From: Siphonodentalium dalli
Lineage: Eukaryota > Mollusca > Scaphopoda > Gadilida > Siphonodentaliidae
NCBI GenBank assembly: GCA_032622095.1
Contig: CP136061.1
Span: 13,531,287 to 13,595,286 of the forward strand
DNA: 64,000 bases
Direction of reading: 5' to 3'
The translations under genes were made by a program, and so were the position numbers. Below the pieces are notes generated by a model, which did no database searches, had not been told where the DNA came from, and saw nothing but the letters and a program-made list of their open reading frames with translations. The number at the start of each line of letters is the position of its first letter. Within the stretch, counting starts at the first letter, position 1. Positions 48,957 through 59,459 of the stretch are shown in pieces.

Positions 48957-49590
48957 ATCTACGATCTGTCGATACTAACGTTTACCGAAAGACACAATTT
49001 GTTGATACAAACGTTTTCTGAAAGACACGATCTGTCGATACAAAGTTTTCTGAAAAACACGATCTGTCGATACAAACGTTTCCGGAAAAACACAGTCTGT
49101 TGAAACAAACGTTTACTGAAAGACACGATCTGTCGATAAAAAACGTTTACTGTAAGACACGATCTGTCGATACAAGCGTTAACTAAAAGGCACAGTCTGT
49201 CGATTCAAACGTTTACTGAGAGACACGATCTGTCAATACAAACGTTTACCGAATGACACGATCTGTCAATGCAAACGTTTACCGAAAGGCACGATCGGTC
49301 GATACAAACGTTTACCAAAAGGCACGATCTGTCAATACAAACGTTTACCGAAAGGCACGATCTGTCAATACAAACGTTTACCGAATGACACGATCTGTCG
49401 AAACAAACTTTTAGCGAAAGGCACGATCTGTCAATACAAACGTGTACTGAAAGGCACGATCTGTCGATACAAACGTTTAACGAAAGGTGCGATCTGTCGA
49501 TAAAAACGTTTACTGAAAGGCACGACCTGTCGATACAAACGTTTACTGAAAGACGCGATCTGTCGATACAAATATTTACCGAAAGGCACG
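48957..49590 (+). repeat. 33-bp minisatellite array 2
   Basis: About 19 units of the same 33-bp repeat as arrays 1a/1b, starting directly after the last M1 module (CCATAAACCA). The arrays therefore bracket the macro-repeat on both sides. Long ORFs in it, such as one of about 197 codons on the minus strand (49798-49205), come from the period being a multiple of three. Confidence 0.93.
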
Positions 49591-49699
49591 ATGGAAACAC
49601 AGAACTATTTATAAATTTAGTTGAAATTGTTGAGGGATGTTGGCTCGACCTTAACCAAGCTGATCTCCTCGGAAATGAGTTGAACAACGTCGCTATGAC

Positions 49700-50075
49700 A
49701 ACGTTGGTGCCACGCCGATGGGGTGAAAATGGCGTGTGAACCATTTTTGATAACGGTAATTTTGGCCAATTGATTGTATCCGTGAGTGCTGCGCCCAAAA
49801 TACCCGCTTTGAACAGCCTATCCCAGCCATCACCACTGTGGGTACCAACCGGAATCGGTGAAAATGGGGGATGAACGATTTTTGAGAACGGTTAGTATTT
49901 CGGCCAATTTGACGAAAATGGTGGGTGGACCGCCAAAAATACCACTACCCAGCGATCACCCCCGGTGGTGCCACCCCGACGGGGTAAAATAGGGTATGAC
50001 CATTTTCGAGAACGGTAAAGATTTCGGCACATTTGAGGGCATTATTTGGTCGCTCTCGCCATATACCACTAGAAA
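49700..50075 (+). repeat. about 130-bp tandem repeat, three degenerate copies
   Basis: Units at about 49708, 49841 and 49969 share GTGCCAC.CCGA.GGGGT.AAA, TGAAC.ATTTT.GA.AACGGT.A.ATTT.GGCCAATTT and a CCCAAAATACC.. end. GC-richer than the surroundings. 50076-50900 holds nothing recognised. Confidence 0.75.
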
Positions 50076-51008
50076 CACCCCTACCCACACCATTATTCCC
50101 TGTTTTTTAACACTGAATATTCCTATCAAATATAAATATAGTAATTATAAGAGTCAAAATTTAGACAATTCCATTTAGATGTAAAGAACAAATGCATGAT
50201 AAACATGAGTCGACTACAGTACACTCTAGGTTATACAATGTAGTCCAATCAATGCTCAAGATATAAAACAACCTGGCGGCAGTATCATCGTAAAGAGATT
50301 AACTAAAGTCTTATATGCCATACTACTGTAATATACATGTATCGTATACATGGTATAGTTTGATTTAATTTTGAATTATTATAGAAACATTGCTGGTTCG
50401 TTTCCAATGGTATACATTCATGGCATTTAAAATTGGTTATATCGTTCATCACATGTTTTGCCACCATAATTGGAACAAATGTGAGATAATAAGACATCAT
50501 TAGATCACGAAAAATACGCATGTATGTAATGCTTAGTTAAAAAAAAGTCACATCGGTTTTCATGTGTCGTTATCGTCATTAGTCAGTTGATGGACTGGAC
50601 ATATATTTATTCATATTCGTATTAAGATATTAATTTACTTACAATATTTGAATTAACATTATAGATGTCATCAAATTGTAGATGCATAGGGGATTGGAAT
50701 ACTAGTTAATCAGTACAGTGTCAGATATTTTTGATGAAAAACTGTGTTTATACTAATAAATGGAGTATATGATTGGAGTGTGATCGGACCACCCATTTGG
50801 CTTGTATTGATCACTTATTTTGTTGGTGTATCATGAAGCTGGTGGGTATTAGAAGTAAAACTGAAAACGAAATAGCATAGGAAATGGAGGAATTTTAAAA
50901 GTGTTGTGTAGCATTTGCAACTATTCATTCTGAATTTCAAAATATTCTCCCATGCACCAGCCCAAATCATAGGCGACCCGGTGATTCCGGGGGCTTATTC
51001 CATGAATG

Positions 51009-51343
51009 TGAATGTATTTTGCCCCGGATACAAATTTTATCGGATCGCCGAGCCCGTGCGACGCCAGCTTCGCGCATGCGCAGACGAGATCTCGGAAACG
51101 GGTGGAGCTATCGACTTGAAATTTGCTATGTGAATGTATCTTGCCCCGGATACGAATTTTATTGGGTCGCCGAGCCCGTGCGACGCCAGCTTCGCGCATG
51201 CGCAGACCAGATCCCGGAAACGGGTTGAGCTATCTACTTGAAATTTGGGTTTTGAATAGCCTGGACAACGTCGGGCTTGGTAGAGCTATCGACTTGAAAT
51301 TTGGTTTTTGAATAGCCCGGACAACGTCGGGCTCATCGGCTAG
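51009..51343 (+). mobile_element. Helitron-type 3' end with a 122-bp tandem duplication
   Basis: A GC-rich unit (TTTTGCCCCGGATAC..., GCCGAGCCCGTGCGACGCCA, CGCATGCGCAGAC) is present twice, 122 bp apart. Two shorter copies of a 55-bp tail follow (GAGCTATC.ACTTGAAATTTG, AGCC.GGACAACGTCGGGCT). The last tail is a strong hairpin (AGCCCGGACAACGTCGGGCT) six bases before CTAG at 51340-51343, a Helitron 3' terminus. The 5' end of this element was not found. Confidence 0.7.
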
Positions 51344-51978
51344 TCTATTATATATTTTGGGAAATCTGTCTGTCTGTGTGTGTGTTCGCGATGGACTCGA
51401 AAACGGCCGAGCCGATTTCGATGAAACTTGATATGTGGAGGTACTTTCGGCCGTGGAGTGGCATGGGCCTATTAATTTGCCTGTGCGACGTGACCTTGAC
51501 CTTAAAATAGGGTAATTGTAAGGTCGAACGCCCGACTATCACGGGATTTCGATGAAAATTAGTGTCTGTGGATACTTTCGTATGGGGAGTGTCGTAAGCC
51601 TATTAGTTTGCCCGTGCGACGTGACCTTGAACTTGAAACCGGGTCAATTCAAGGTCAAATCGCGAATTTTTATGGGATTTCGACGAAATTTGATACGTGG
51701 GGTTACTTTTGTCCACTGGGTGTTTTGGACGGGTCGAGTCGTGACCCCGACCTGACCTTGACCTTCAAAATGATCAATTCGAGGTCAAATTGGGTAAAAC
51801 CGGATGGATTTCGACGGGTACTTTTGTCGGGTACTTTTGTCCGGGCAGTGTTTTCGACGGGTCAAATCGTGACCCCACCTGACCTTGACTTTCAAAATGG
51901 ACAATTCAAGGTCAAATCGCGCAATTCGCCGAAAAGCAGAGAGGAAACAGCCCGGACGAAGTCGGGTCCACCTGCTAG
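51344..51978 (+). mobile_element. non-autonomous Helitron (full)
   Basis: Begins TCTATTATATATTTTGGG and ends with a CCCGGACGAAGTCGGG hairpin 8 bp before CTAG (51975-51978), followed by T. The interior consists of modules with TGACCTTGACCTT words and of sentences such as ATTTCGACGAAATTTGATA. It abuts the CTAG of the preceding element directly. Same family as 39012-39631. Confidence 0.88.
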
Positions 51979-51982
51979 TATA

Positions 51983-52341
51983 TCTAATATATATTTTGGG
52001 ACTTCCGTTTGTTTGTTTGTTTATCTGTCTGTTAGTTATGGCCGGAAAAACTGCTTGACGGATTTTGACGAAATTTGATACCTAGGGGTAATTTTTTCCA
52101 GGGATGGGTTTGGACGTGTCAAATCGTGACCCTGACCTGACCTAGACCTTCAAAAAGGTCAATGCAAGGTCAAATCGGGTAAGACAGACATATTTCGACG
52201 AAATTTGATACCTAGAGTTACTTTTGTCCGGGGGTGATTTGGACATGTCACATCGTGACCCCGAACAGACATTGACCTTCAAAATGGTCAATTCAAGGTC
52301 AAATTGCGCAATTCGCCAAAAAACAGAGGGGGAACAGCTAG
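51983..52341 (+). mobile_element. shortened Helitron lacking the 3' hairpin
   Basis: Starts TCTAATATATATTTTGGG after an A, four bases beyond the previous CTAG. It ends CAGCTAG (CTAG at 52338-52341) followed by T. Compared with 51344-51978 the 3' end lacks exactly the CCCGGACGAAGTCGGG hairpin and the following spacer; AACAG joins straight to CTAG. Confidence 0.82.
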
Positions 52342-52530
52342 TATTATATGTTTTGGGTTGTAACCAAATATATCAATCAGAATGAGTATTTTATATTGTA
52401 TTTGTAATAATCAAATTCAGAAGCATTTGTATTATAATCAAATACGTTAGGCATGAAATCGTTCCATCCCTGAAATGAATGGGATAATCAAGTTAGTAAA
52501 GTTGTAATGTTAATTCAGTTAGGTAAGTAC

Positions 52531-52827
52531 CTTGGTAGTATGCAATTTCATTTTGAATCTTTCGAAAAAATACCAGTCGCTCTCCTTCTTATATTCACAC
52601 AATTTAATATATTTTGTTGCTGCATCAGATCCAAAGGAAACAAAATTTTCATCGCAGTCAAACAGAACATTGGTTGGAGTTTTGTTTGAGAGAATTTGTC
52701 CATCCCATTTATTGCGGACAATGTTGGGTGGATCAGTCTTCAAATCCTCTTCGAAGCAGAAGGCATAACCAGAATATGTTGTTCCGAAATCTATCGCAGC
52801 CGTTACAGGTTTCTTAATGTTAGACAT
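52531..52827 (-). CDS. HSPA12-like: HSPA12-like Hsp70, first coding exon
   Basis: First coding exon of a gene for a cytosolic HSP70-family ATPase of the divergent HSPA12 type. The ATG lies at 52827-52825 and opens 99 codons. Residues 10-22 (AAIDFGTTYSGYA) are the actin/Hsp70 phosphate-1 loop that binds ATP. A later WYFFERFKMKLH segment is typical of HSPA12 proteins. The reading frame ends with AAG followed by GTACTT, so the donor GT is at 52530-52529 and the splice phase is 0. The next exon found (33390-33608) also starts in phase 0 and continues the family sequence directly (LHTTK then NITKY). No frameshift or stop is visible, so the gene looks intact here. HSPA12 proteins have the N-terminal ATPase fold but a poorly conserved substrate domain, and the family is greatly expanded in bivalves. 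The exact paralogue cannot be named. Confidence 0.93.
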
Positions 52828-52897
52828 GACACAGCTACCGTTCTTTCCTCTCTATGAATGTATCCAAGGGTTGAAGGTGACTTAAAATTGCATAAAT
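52828..52897 (-). other. probable 5'UTR part of the first coding exon, with acceptor site
   Basis: Just upstream of the ATG, on the minus strand, is a pyrimidine-rich tract ending TTTTCAG at about 52905-52898, a good splice acceptor. If used, the coding exon begins with about 70 untranslated bases and an earlier non-coding exon lies to the right of 52.9 kb. No TATA box or other promoter element is convincing close to the ATG. This is inference from splice-site quality only. Confidence 0.45.
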
Positions 52898-53279
52898 CTG
52901 AAAACAGAAACAACACATTTAAGTAAGTGTACGATCAAGTATGTTGCTAACAGGGTGAATACAATGTATTTTCGGGGGTTAAAGTTAATAAATTACACGG
53001 TCAATATGGACGGCGTGTTTAATGGTGAAAGATTAATAACTCTACATGCGCGTATTATTATCTAATGGCAAAATTACCAAATCTGCCCCATTTCGATCAT
53101 GCCCCCACAAATCGGCCACAATTGTATATAGTGTGTATAGTCACATTATTCCTTAGTTTAATGTGAGATCGAAATTCTTGTGATTTTGATCGCTTTCTCA
53201 ACATGACCTGAATGTCCTACCCAAAAGGAATATGTTCTACTCGAACAACCTATATAATAATACCTATTTTATTTCTTTA
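52898..53279. other. flank upstream of first coding exon, no feature
   Basis: AT-rich; no TATA or heat-shock element (repeated nGAAn) was convincingly seen. If the 5'UTR acceptor at 52898 is used, this is intron and the promoter lies further right. Confidence 0.4.
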
Positions 53280-53280
53280 T

Positions 53281-53850
53281 GCCATGGCAGATGACCTAGG
53301 GGCGTCTGCGGCGCATAAGATACTATGAATGGCGGGATGGGGTGGTGGGTGAGCGCTTACATATATTATTTCTTTATGCCACGGCAGATATTCTAGGGGC
53401 GCCTGCAATATTATTAAACCATTCACCACACGAACCGAAACAACATATCATCTCATTTATCAATATTTGACCATAGTAAACAAGTGCTGATCAGTCGCTG
53501 AACTTGAAATCGGAGCGCTTTTAATTACACGGACCAGTACAGCCGCTGGGTTGATCGTCGTAATGTTTGTTACATTATAATACCACCCCATCCCTCCACC
53601 CATAGTATCTTATGCACCACAGGCTCTCGTGTACTGGTAAGTACCCACCCACCACCCCATCCCGCCATCCATAGTATCTTATGTGCCGCAGGCGCTCGTA
53701 TATAGGTAAGTACCCATCCACCACCCCATCCCTCCACCCATAGTATCTTATGCGCCACAGGCGCTCGTATACTGGTAAGTACCAACCCACCACCTCATCC
53801 CGCCACCCATAGTATCTTAAGTGCCGCAGGCGCTCGTATACTGGTAAGTA
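53281..53850. repeat. 69-bp tandem repeat (four copies) plus an inverted partner
   Basis: Units carry CATAGTATCTTATG.GCC.CAGGCGCTCGTAT and TACCCACCCACCACCCCATCCC. The CATAG word lies at 53601, 53670, 53739 and 53808, exactly 69 bp apart. An inverted copy lies at about 53295-53355 and a further fragment to 53405. Repetitive ORFs (23-residue period) on the minus strand are by-products. Confidence 0.9.
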
Positions 53851-54879
53851 TCAACATATCGTTTTCCAATGAGCGTCATTCACGTATGACTAAGTACCAT
53901 CTAATGGTTTTCGGAGCAGCGATATATTCATTGTTGAAATCTAAGAGAGAGGTAACTGGCCAATGTTGATTGGGGATTAGCACGAACCAGGTGTCTGCTA
54001 ATTAACTTAAAGCAGACATACCATTACATATATGGCAAAAACGTTGTCGATACACAGTTGTGGTTGATGTAAGGTTAAGTGACCAATTTTGAATGGGGAT
54101 TTCAATGCAAATCTAGGCAGCAAAAGTTATATGTGTAACAGTTGTCTGGTAACTAAAGCAGGCAACTCATTACATTGACAGATTATTTAACTGGCGGCTG
54201 GGTTTGTTAACTTGTCATTGTGTCTTTAATAAATTCATTTTTGAGAATTATCTACATAGAACGTTATATGGTTAATAGAACACTAGTCAGTTAATTATTT
54301 GTTGTGCTGGTTATTCGATTCGACTGAACACATAAGGACACAGACAAAATGAAAACAAGGCAAATAAATACATGTACGGAAATGAACACATGCAAGATCA
54401 CAAATGGCATGTACACTAAGACTCACACAGACAAACAAAATAAAATCAAATACACAATCAACAGTCAAATGTTTTCTGATTGATGAACTACGTGCAATTG
54501 AAGTCACAGCCTTCGTTTTATTTACTTATGTGTACACGTTAGCACAAGAACTGCCAATGACAGGAATTGGCCAACTATTAAATATGGTTGTTTAATACTG
54601 CTGTAAAAGTGTTGTTTCATTTCATTGACATGCCCAAACTTGCAACTTTCAATGCGCTTGTCTAACTAACCAGTAGCCATTTGCATGCCAGTTAGCAATT
54701 CTTAATATAAAGATATATAACTGGGTAAGGAGGGTAGGAATATTTTTGTTTGCCAAGATCGGCCTTCAACTCAAATTTGAGACCCATCTCGTTTCTTCAT
54801 ATATTATAATTCATACACAAAGGAATTGCGAAAAATAATGGGGTTGTCCCTTTCACCCTGCAGGTATTGTTAATATCCC
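53851..54879. other. flanking sequence, no gene seen
   Basis: Two loosely similar 120-bp stretches (about 53945 and 54070, with GGTTAA/GAGGTAACTGGCCAAT and AAGCAG.CA..CATTACAT) hint at an old tandem duplication. Otherwise nothing. Confidence 0.45.
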
Positions 54880-55110
54880 GTACTGTGCAACATAGACTCA
54901 AAGTATTCTATGCAATTTCGCCCTCTCTGAAAACACGTTTGAAATGTCTCAGTGAATTGCCGATTTACCCTGTACTTCTTCCTTCGCGACATAAGTCGAT
55001 CACCAGCACTTAGTTGAATGATCGTGCATGGATTCCCGGTTGGCTTGCTCTTTTCGGATGAAGTCTATCAATTTGTAGATGTTTGGATGTGAGTCAAATA
55101 CAGAACATAG
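54880..55110 (-). pseudogene. transposase C-terminal remnant (MULE-like)
   Basis: Minus strand reads SHPNIYKLIDFIRKEQANRE and, after a one-base frameshift near 55020, QLSAGDRL..RRKKYRVN. This order, 'HPN.w.FI.fl.KEQ...E ... l.aG.....r.K.Yr', is what I know from the end of MULE/FLYWCH-associated transposon proteins in invertebrates. Only about 70 codons remain. Without a database match the superfamily is tentative. Confidence 0.4.
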
Positions 55111-57343
55111 ACATTGTAAAACATAATACTGACAACGAAAGACAGAGCGCAGACAGACAATGTAAGCCAGAACACAGCAAATGTAACGCACATGCAACCA
55201 CAGCGTGAGACACAACATCAACATAACCCATACCACAGTCAACACGACAAAGCACAGAACCAGCCAATAGAACCAACAGCAAATACATCACATACACCCG
55301 ATTTAGAAAGTATGAATGGAAATATTATTGAACTTGAGAACAACGCGTCTATCCAAGAGGATTAGATATATATATTTTGTTACGAATTTTTATTTTGCAG
55401 AAAGAACGAGAAAGGAGGAAAGACAAACATTCACACACCCAATTCATTCTCTCAATCCAAGGCTTGGAAGAGTGAGAATCGTTCATGCCCTGGCCTACTT
55501 TCTTACATGTGACATGTAATTATAAAATATTTATAGGTACACAGTGTACTTGGATAATTGTAACAAAGAGTGTTCAGGTTAAAAGTAAATTTGAGGCTAC
55601 GATGGTATATTTTTTCTCTCCAGAAAATGGGCTTTATTTTGCTACAACAATGCTGATATGAACAATTTATTATTCTTTATCGTTCAACATACGCGAATGT
55701 CTTCGCATATTGTCCAAAACGGGAGTGTTTTTAAATGTACAATTTAATGTAAGAGTCGTTTTTAGCGTAAATAATGCCATGTTGGCATTGATGATGGTAC
55801 ACATAAAACTTTCCCGTATGAAATCGATGTTGTATTTACAAATAACAAATAAGATGACGTATTCAGGGGGGGGGGGGTTCTGCAAAAACAGTTCCGTATA
55901 TAGGGCCGGGTGGGTGGGTATGGGCATGTAATTTTGTTCCAAAATGTTTTTTTTTTCTTCAAAAACATTACAAGTACTGACCATGTAATGTTGTTTGTAA
56001 GCGTACTAGTGCCATTGTTGATACAGGACTATATAGGCAGCTATAGTGACTCTTTAGCAACAATCTGGATTTCACAGAATCCCGGCCCACTTTACAGTGG
56101 ACCACCGTAATAGTGTTCAGGAAAGTTATGATCAATGGAAGAAATATGTAGTGACACAAGTAATATATTACCTGAATAAAATTAATAAAACAAAAAACTG
56201 TATCACAAATTGGATACTATATGGTGAATACTCCATGATGACTAGATATCATTAACCTGATTGTTGCATACCAAGAAATTGAAAAGGGTATCTCATAAAT
56301 TTCTAATTTCTGAAATACTGTCTTGTTCTAACATGTAATCAAATTCATTCCTTCTGGTTATTTCTCATCTTGAATGATTGCAAGTAATGTTAATGTGCAA
56401 CAATTATCCACATAAAACTGAATAGGTTATGATGAATGATCTTTAATTACTGTTTACTGCTCAGACAATCCCAACTGAATGTGATGGTATTCTCATTGAA
56501 TTTCGGAACTTCATTTTGGAGATTTAGTGCTCAACAAGACTAAACTGAAATACTAATTGTATTCTGGTATCACTTACATATAGATGAACTGAATTAATGT
56601 GATGCATTCAGATGCTTTGAGAAATGACATTCTTCAATGTCGTAAAAGTTAAAGTTATAATAACCATATATCTATGTGTATACTTAACCAAAAACAATTC
56701 CCCTTCCCAGCCCCACCCTGGTGGATAAGACTAAGTTCTTTGGTCATGCACAAATCATTGTGCAACCACTGACATGTTTACCACTATTTACACTGGCCAG
56801 TGTTATTAGATACAACACACTCGATATATTGATGTTATAATGGGGTCTAGGGCGATGTGTTTACCAATTAAGCATGGTATTGCTAGAGTCTTAAATACTC
56901 TTAATGGAACACAGCAAGAGTTTGCATAAAAAGGATAGTGGAATGGAATTGAAAGGCAGTTAACACAGTTATTGAAGAACTGCTAAAAAAACCTCTGAAA
57001 TTTTGATAAAAACATGGGTCCCAAAAATTTGGAGGACACAAATTGCACAAATGGGGTCGGAAATTTTTTTTGGACCCTAGATGTGCATTTTCCGAGACCC
57101 CCCTGATTTATTGTCAAAAAAGAAACAGCTGAATTGACGTTCAGTGAATTTGGGGCGTCCACGCGTTGTATATATACAAGTGATCTTCTAATAATTTAGC
57201 GTTTACGTAACTGACTTGTTACATGGATCATGTAACGGAATTTGTCAAGACTATTGATGTACATCACATGTATTTGGCCTAAAACAATAATAAAAATATA
57301 TAAAGGTATGTATCAAGGCCGTTAGTGGAAATAGGGGGTCAAA
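55111..57343. other. flanking sequence, no gene seen
   Basis: Short chance ORFs only. Includes a 12-base G run (55866-55877). No repeats of note. Confidence 0.5.
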
Positions 57344-57605
57344 AATTTATTAGTTAGTACCCGAAACGTCCGTCCAATGAAAAATAAAAATATCAAATAA
57401 TCCAACCCCTAAATCACCGAAGTTATACGTTTGTCATCAAACTAAATATCCCTATTGTCAAACAGACGTTGTGTCATGAAATACAGCTGATTTGGGTGTG
57501 GTACTCAACTTACATCGAGTTTAATAACGATTTTTGTCTTTTTTTCGTCAGTTTTACAGATTACTTTTCGCGGAAGACGTTTCGGGTACCTACCAAATAA
57601 ATTTG
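57344..57605. mobile_element. 260-bp MITE
   Basis: The left end AATTTATTAGTTAGTACCCG and the complement of the right end ATTTATTTGGTAGGTACCCG match, both continuing AAACGTC. The unique interior has no coding. Confidence 0.75.
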
Positions 57606-59459
57606 ATTTATCAACTTTAAATGTTTTTCTATGTTCACTTATCTCAAATACGACGACGAACAAACGTTTTTTAAACTATGATTATTTGGTCACATAGTGC
57701 TTCTATTGCAGATCAATACAAAATAAAACGTTGCTTTTGTAGAGAAAAATGCTGACGTCTATCAATAATGAGATAGATACCTTTCCGGGGTTTTTATTAA
57801 ATTTAAAGAACAAATTGGTGCGTAATACCTGTGATGTACAGTACTAGTACGATGTTTTTTCATCACATCACGCTGAATTGACGTTAAATGAATTTGAGAC
57901 TGACACGCCGCTATGCCGCTATACTGTCTGCGACACCCGCACATTTTATATAACAACGACGTTGTTATTCTTCAATATTTTGTTTCAATTAAGGAAGTTG
58001 TTACACAGGTTCCACAAAGTAATTTGCCGCCAGGGTCCGGACAAGTACTCCAGAGTATCAACAGTTTGGTAATCCAAACATGACAAGACTTAGTACAGAA
58101 CCTACAATGACCATATCCACGAATTCGACTATGAGTGGTATACAGTTATGATAGCAGTGAACGAAATGTAGTAATCATATGAATAGTGTACGAATGAGCC
58201 AATGCCTCCCATTAGATTTTTGTTTGCATACAAAATAGAACATGATACAGTGATACGAATAATACATTTATATATCTATATATCAATACAACCGTACAAT
58301 ATTATTTTACTTCAACTAACTTCTTGATTTATTTTACTTCCTGTTATTAGAGGCATGAGAATAGTCCACTAAGTTAACTGTTAAAAGAGCATACCACGTT
58401 TACGAATTATTGTGAAAACAAATGAGCACACCCCCCCCCTCCCCCACACCCACCCAACACATTCTTCATATTTCTAAATTATATTTCTGATTGATAATAT
58501 CATGTAAACACATGTGTAAATATAGTTTGTAAACGCATTGCTATATGATTTGTATCTTGGAGTTAATATGTAAATAATGATATTGAAAAAAAAAAAAGGT
58601 ACTCCGGTGGAACCTGGGGTGCTTAGATTGTAGGGAAGAGTGAGCACATATGAATCTCTAATATAACGAGCTCAAGAATTTTCAAACCCGTGCACACACT
58701 TCGGACACGTACTTAATCTTTGTTTTAACAAAGAACTACTCTGGACAATGTGCACTCAAAGCTATTTTAATTGAAGAAATGCCCGCGTTTATAACATGTT
58801 TCTGCAACTTAGTAAAATAAACGAGTTGGACAGATAATAGTGTATGCATACAAATGTGTAAAATCAAAGTACGTTTGTTTGGTATTGTGTATGAGGCAAT
58901 GTGATTGGTGTTCCTTATTCCATATTCACCACTCCTAATTCGTCAGATATCAGATAATAACCCGAGTAATCCCAAATTCGTTCAAAACCACTACGGCCAA
59001 ACTGTTTAGGCCGAATTGTTTGGGTCGAGTTTGAAAACGTTGGTCCAAAAGTGGTCCGAATGCTGATCGGGCAAAAACACACTTTTACACATTATATTTA
59101 GAGTCACATTTGGAAACAGTTCTCATTACATCAGGATTCTTGATATGAGAAATAATCATTCACAAGAAGACGGTATGCATCGTCGTCAAGTTGATAAAAA
59201 ATATTTGAAAAACGTTTAAAGCAAAATGGCTGACTCGAAATCACGAAGACATTTCCAGATTAAAATCACAAATATGTCAAACATAGCGCCTTACTTGATC
59301 CAATGACGAAACGAGTTTAACGTTTATGCATTAAAATACTGTAGTTCGTACATTAAACACCACCGGAAGTTATATAATAATCACATATGTATATATCATC
59401 ACCAATAAAACATCTAAATTTAAATTATTTTTGGACAAATTATACTCACGATGACAAAT
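57606..59459. other. flanking sequence, no gene seen
   Basis: No coding domain. A short homology between about 57128 and 57870 (GCTGAATTGACGTT, TGAATTTG) may be a dispersed fragment. There is a C-rich run at 58432-58446 and an A12 run at about 58586-58597. Confidence 0.5.

Larger units (their letters stand above)
33609..52530 (-). other. intron 1 of the HSPA12-like gene (18.9 kb)
   Basis: Bounded by the donor at 52530-52529 and the acceptor at 33610-33609 on the minus strand, phase 0 on both sides. Contents from left to right: degenerate tandem repeats, a 154-bp exact duplication with a palindrome, a TIR element, a Helitron, a Penelope-like element, a long-TIR MITE, the 43.4-50.1 kb repeat complex and consecutive Helitrons. 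An unseen small exon cannot be excluded, but exons 1 and 2 join without loss of the family sequence. Confidence 0.85.

Noticed and set aside
44464-49590. CRISPR-like regularly spaced repeats
   Set aside because: Units are contiguous with no unique spacers, and the DNA is eukaryotic.
49205-49798. 197-codon minus-strand ORF with repeated VCIDRSCL residues
   Set aside because: Produced by the 33-bp minisatellite, whose period is a multiple of three; several frames on both strands are open in the same way.
53570-53793. Two 71-72 codon minus-strand ORFs rich in G and W
   Set aside because: Arise from the 69-bp tandem repeat (23-codon period).
55000-55245. 81-codon hydrophobic minus-strand ORF as a membrane protein
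   Set aside because: Only its C-terminal third resembles anything (a transposase tail); the hydrophobic start is likely chance sequence.
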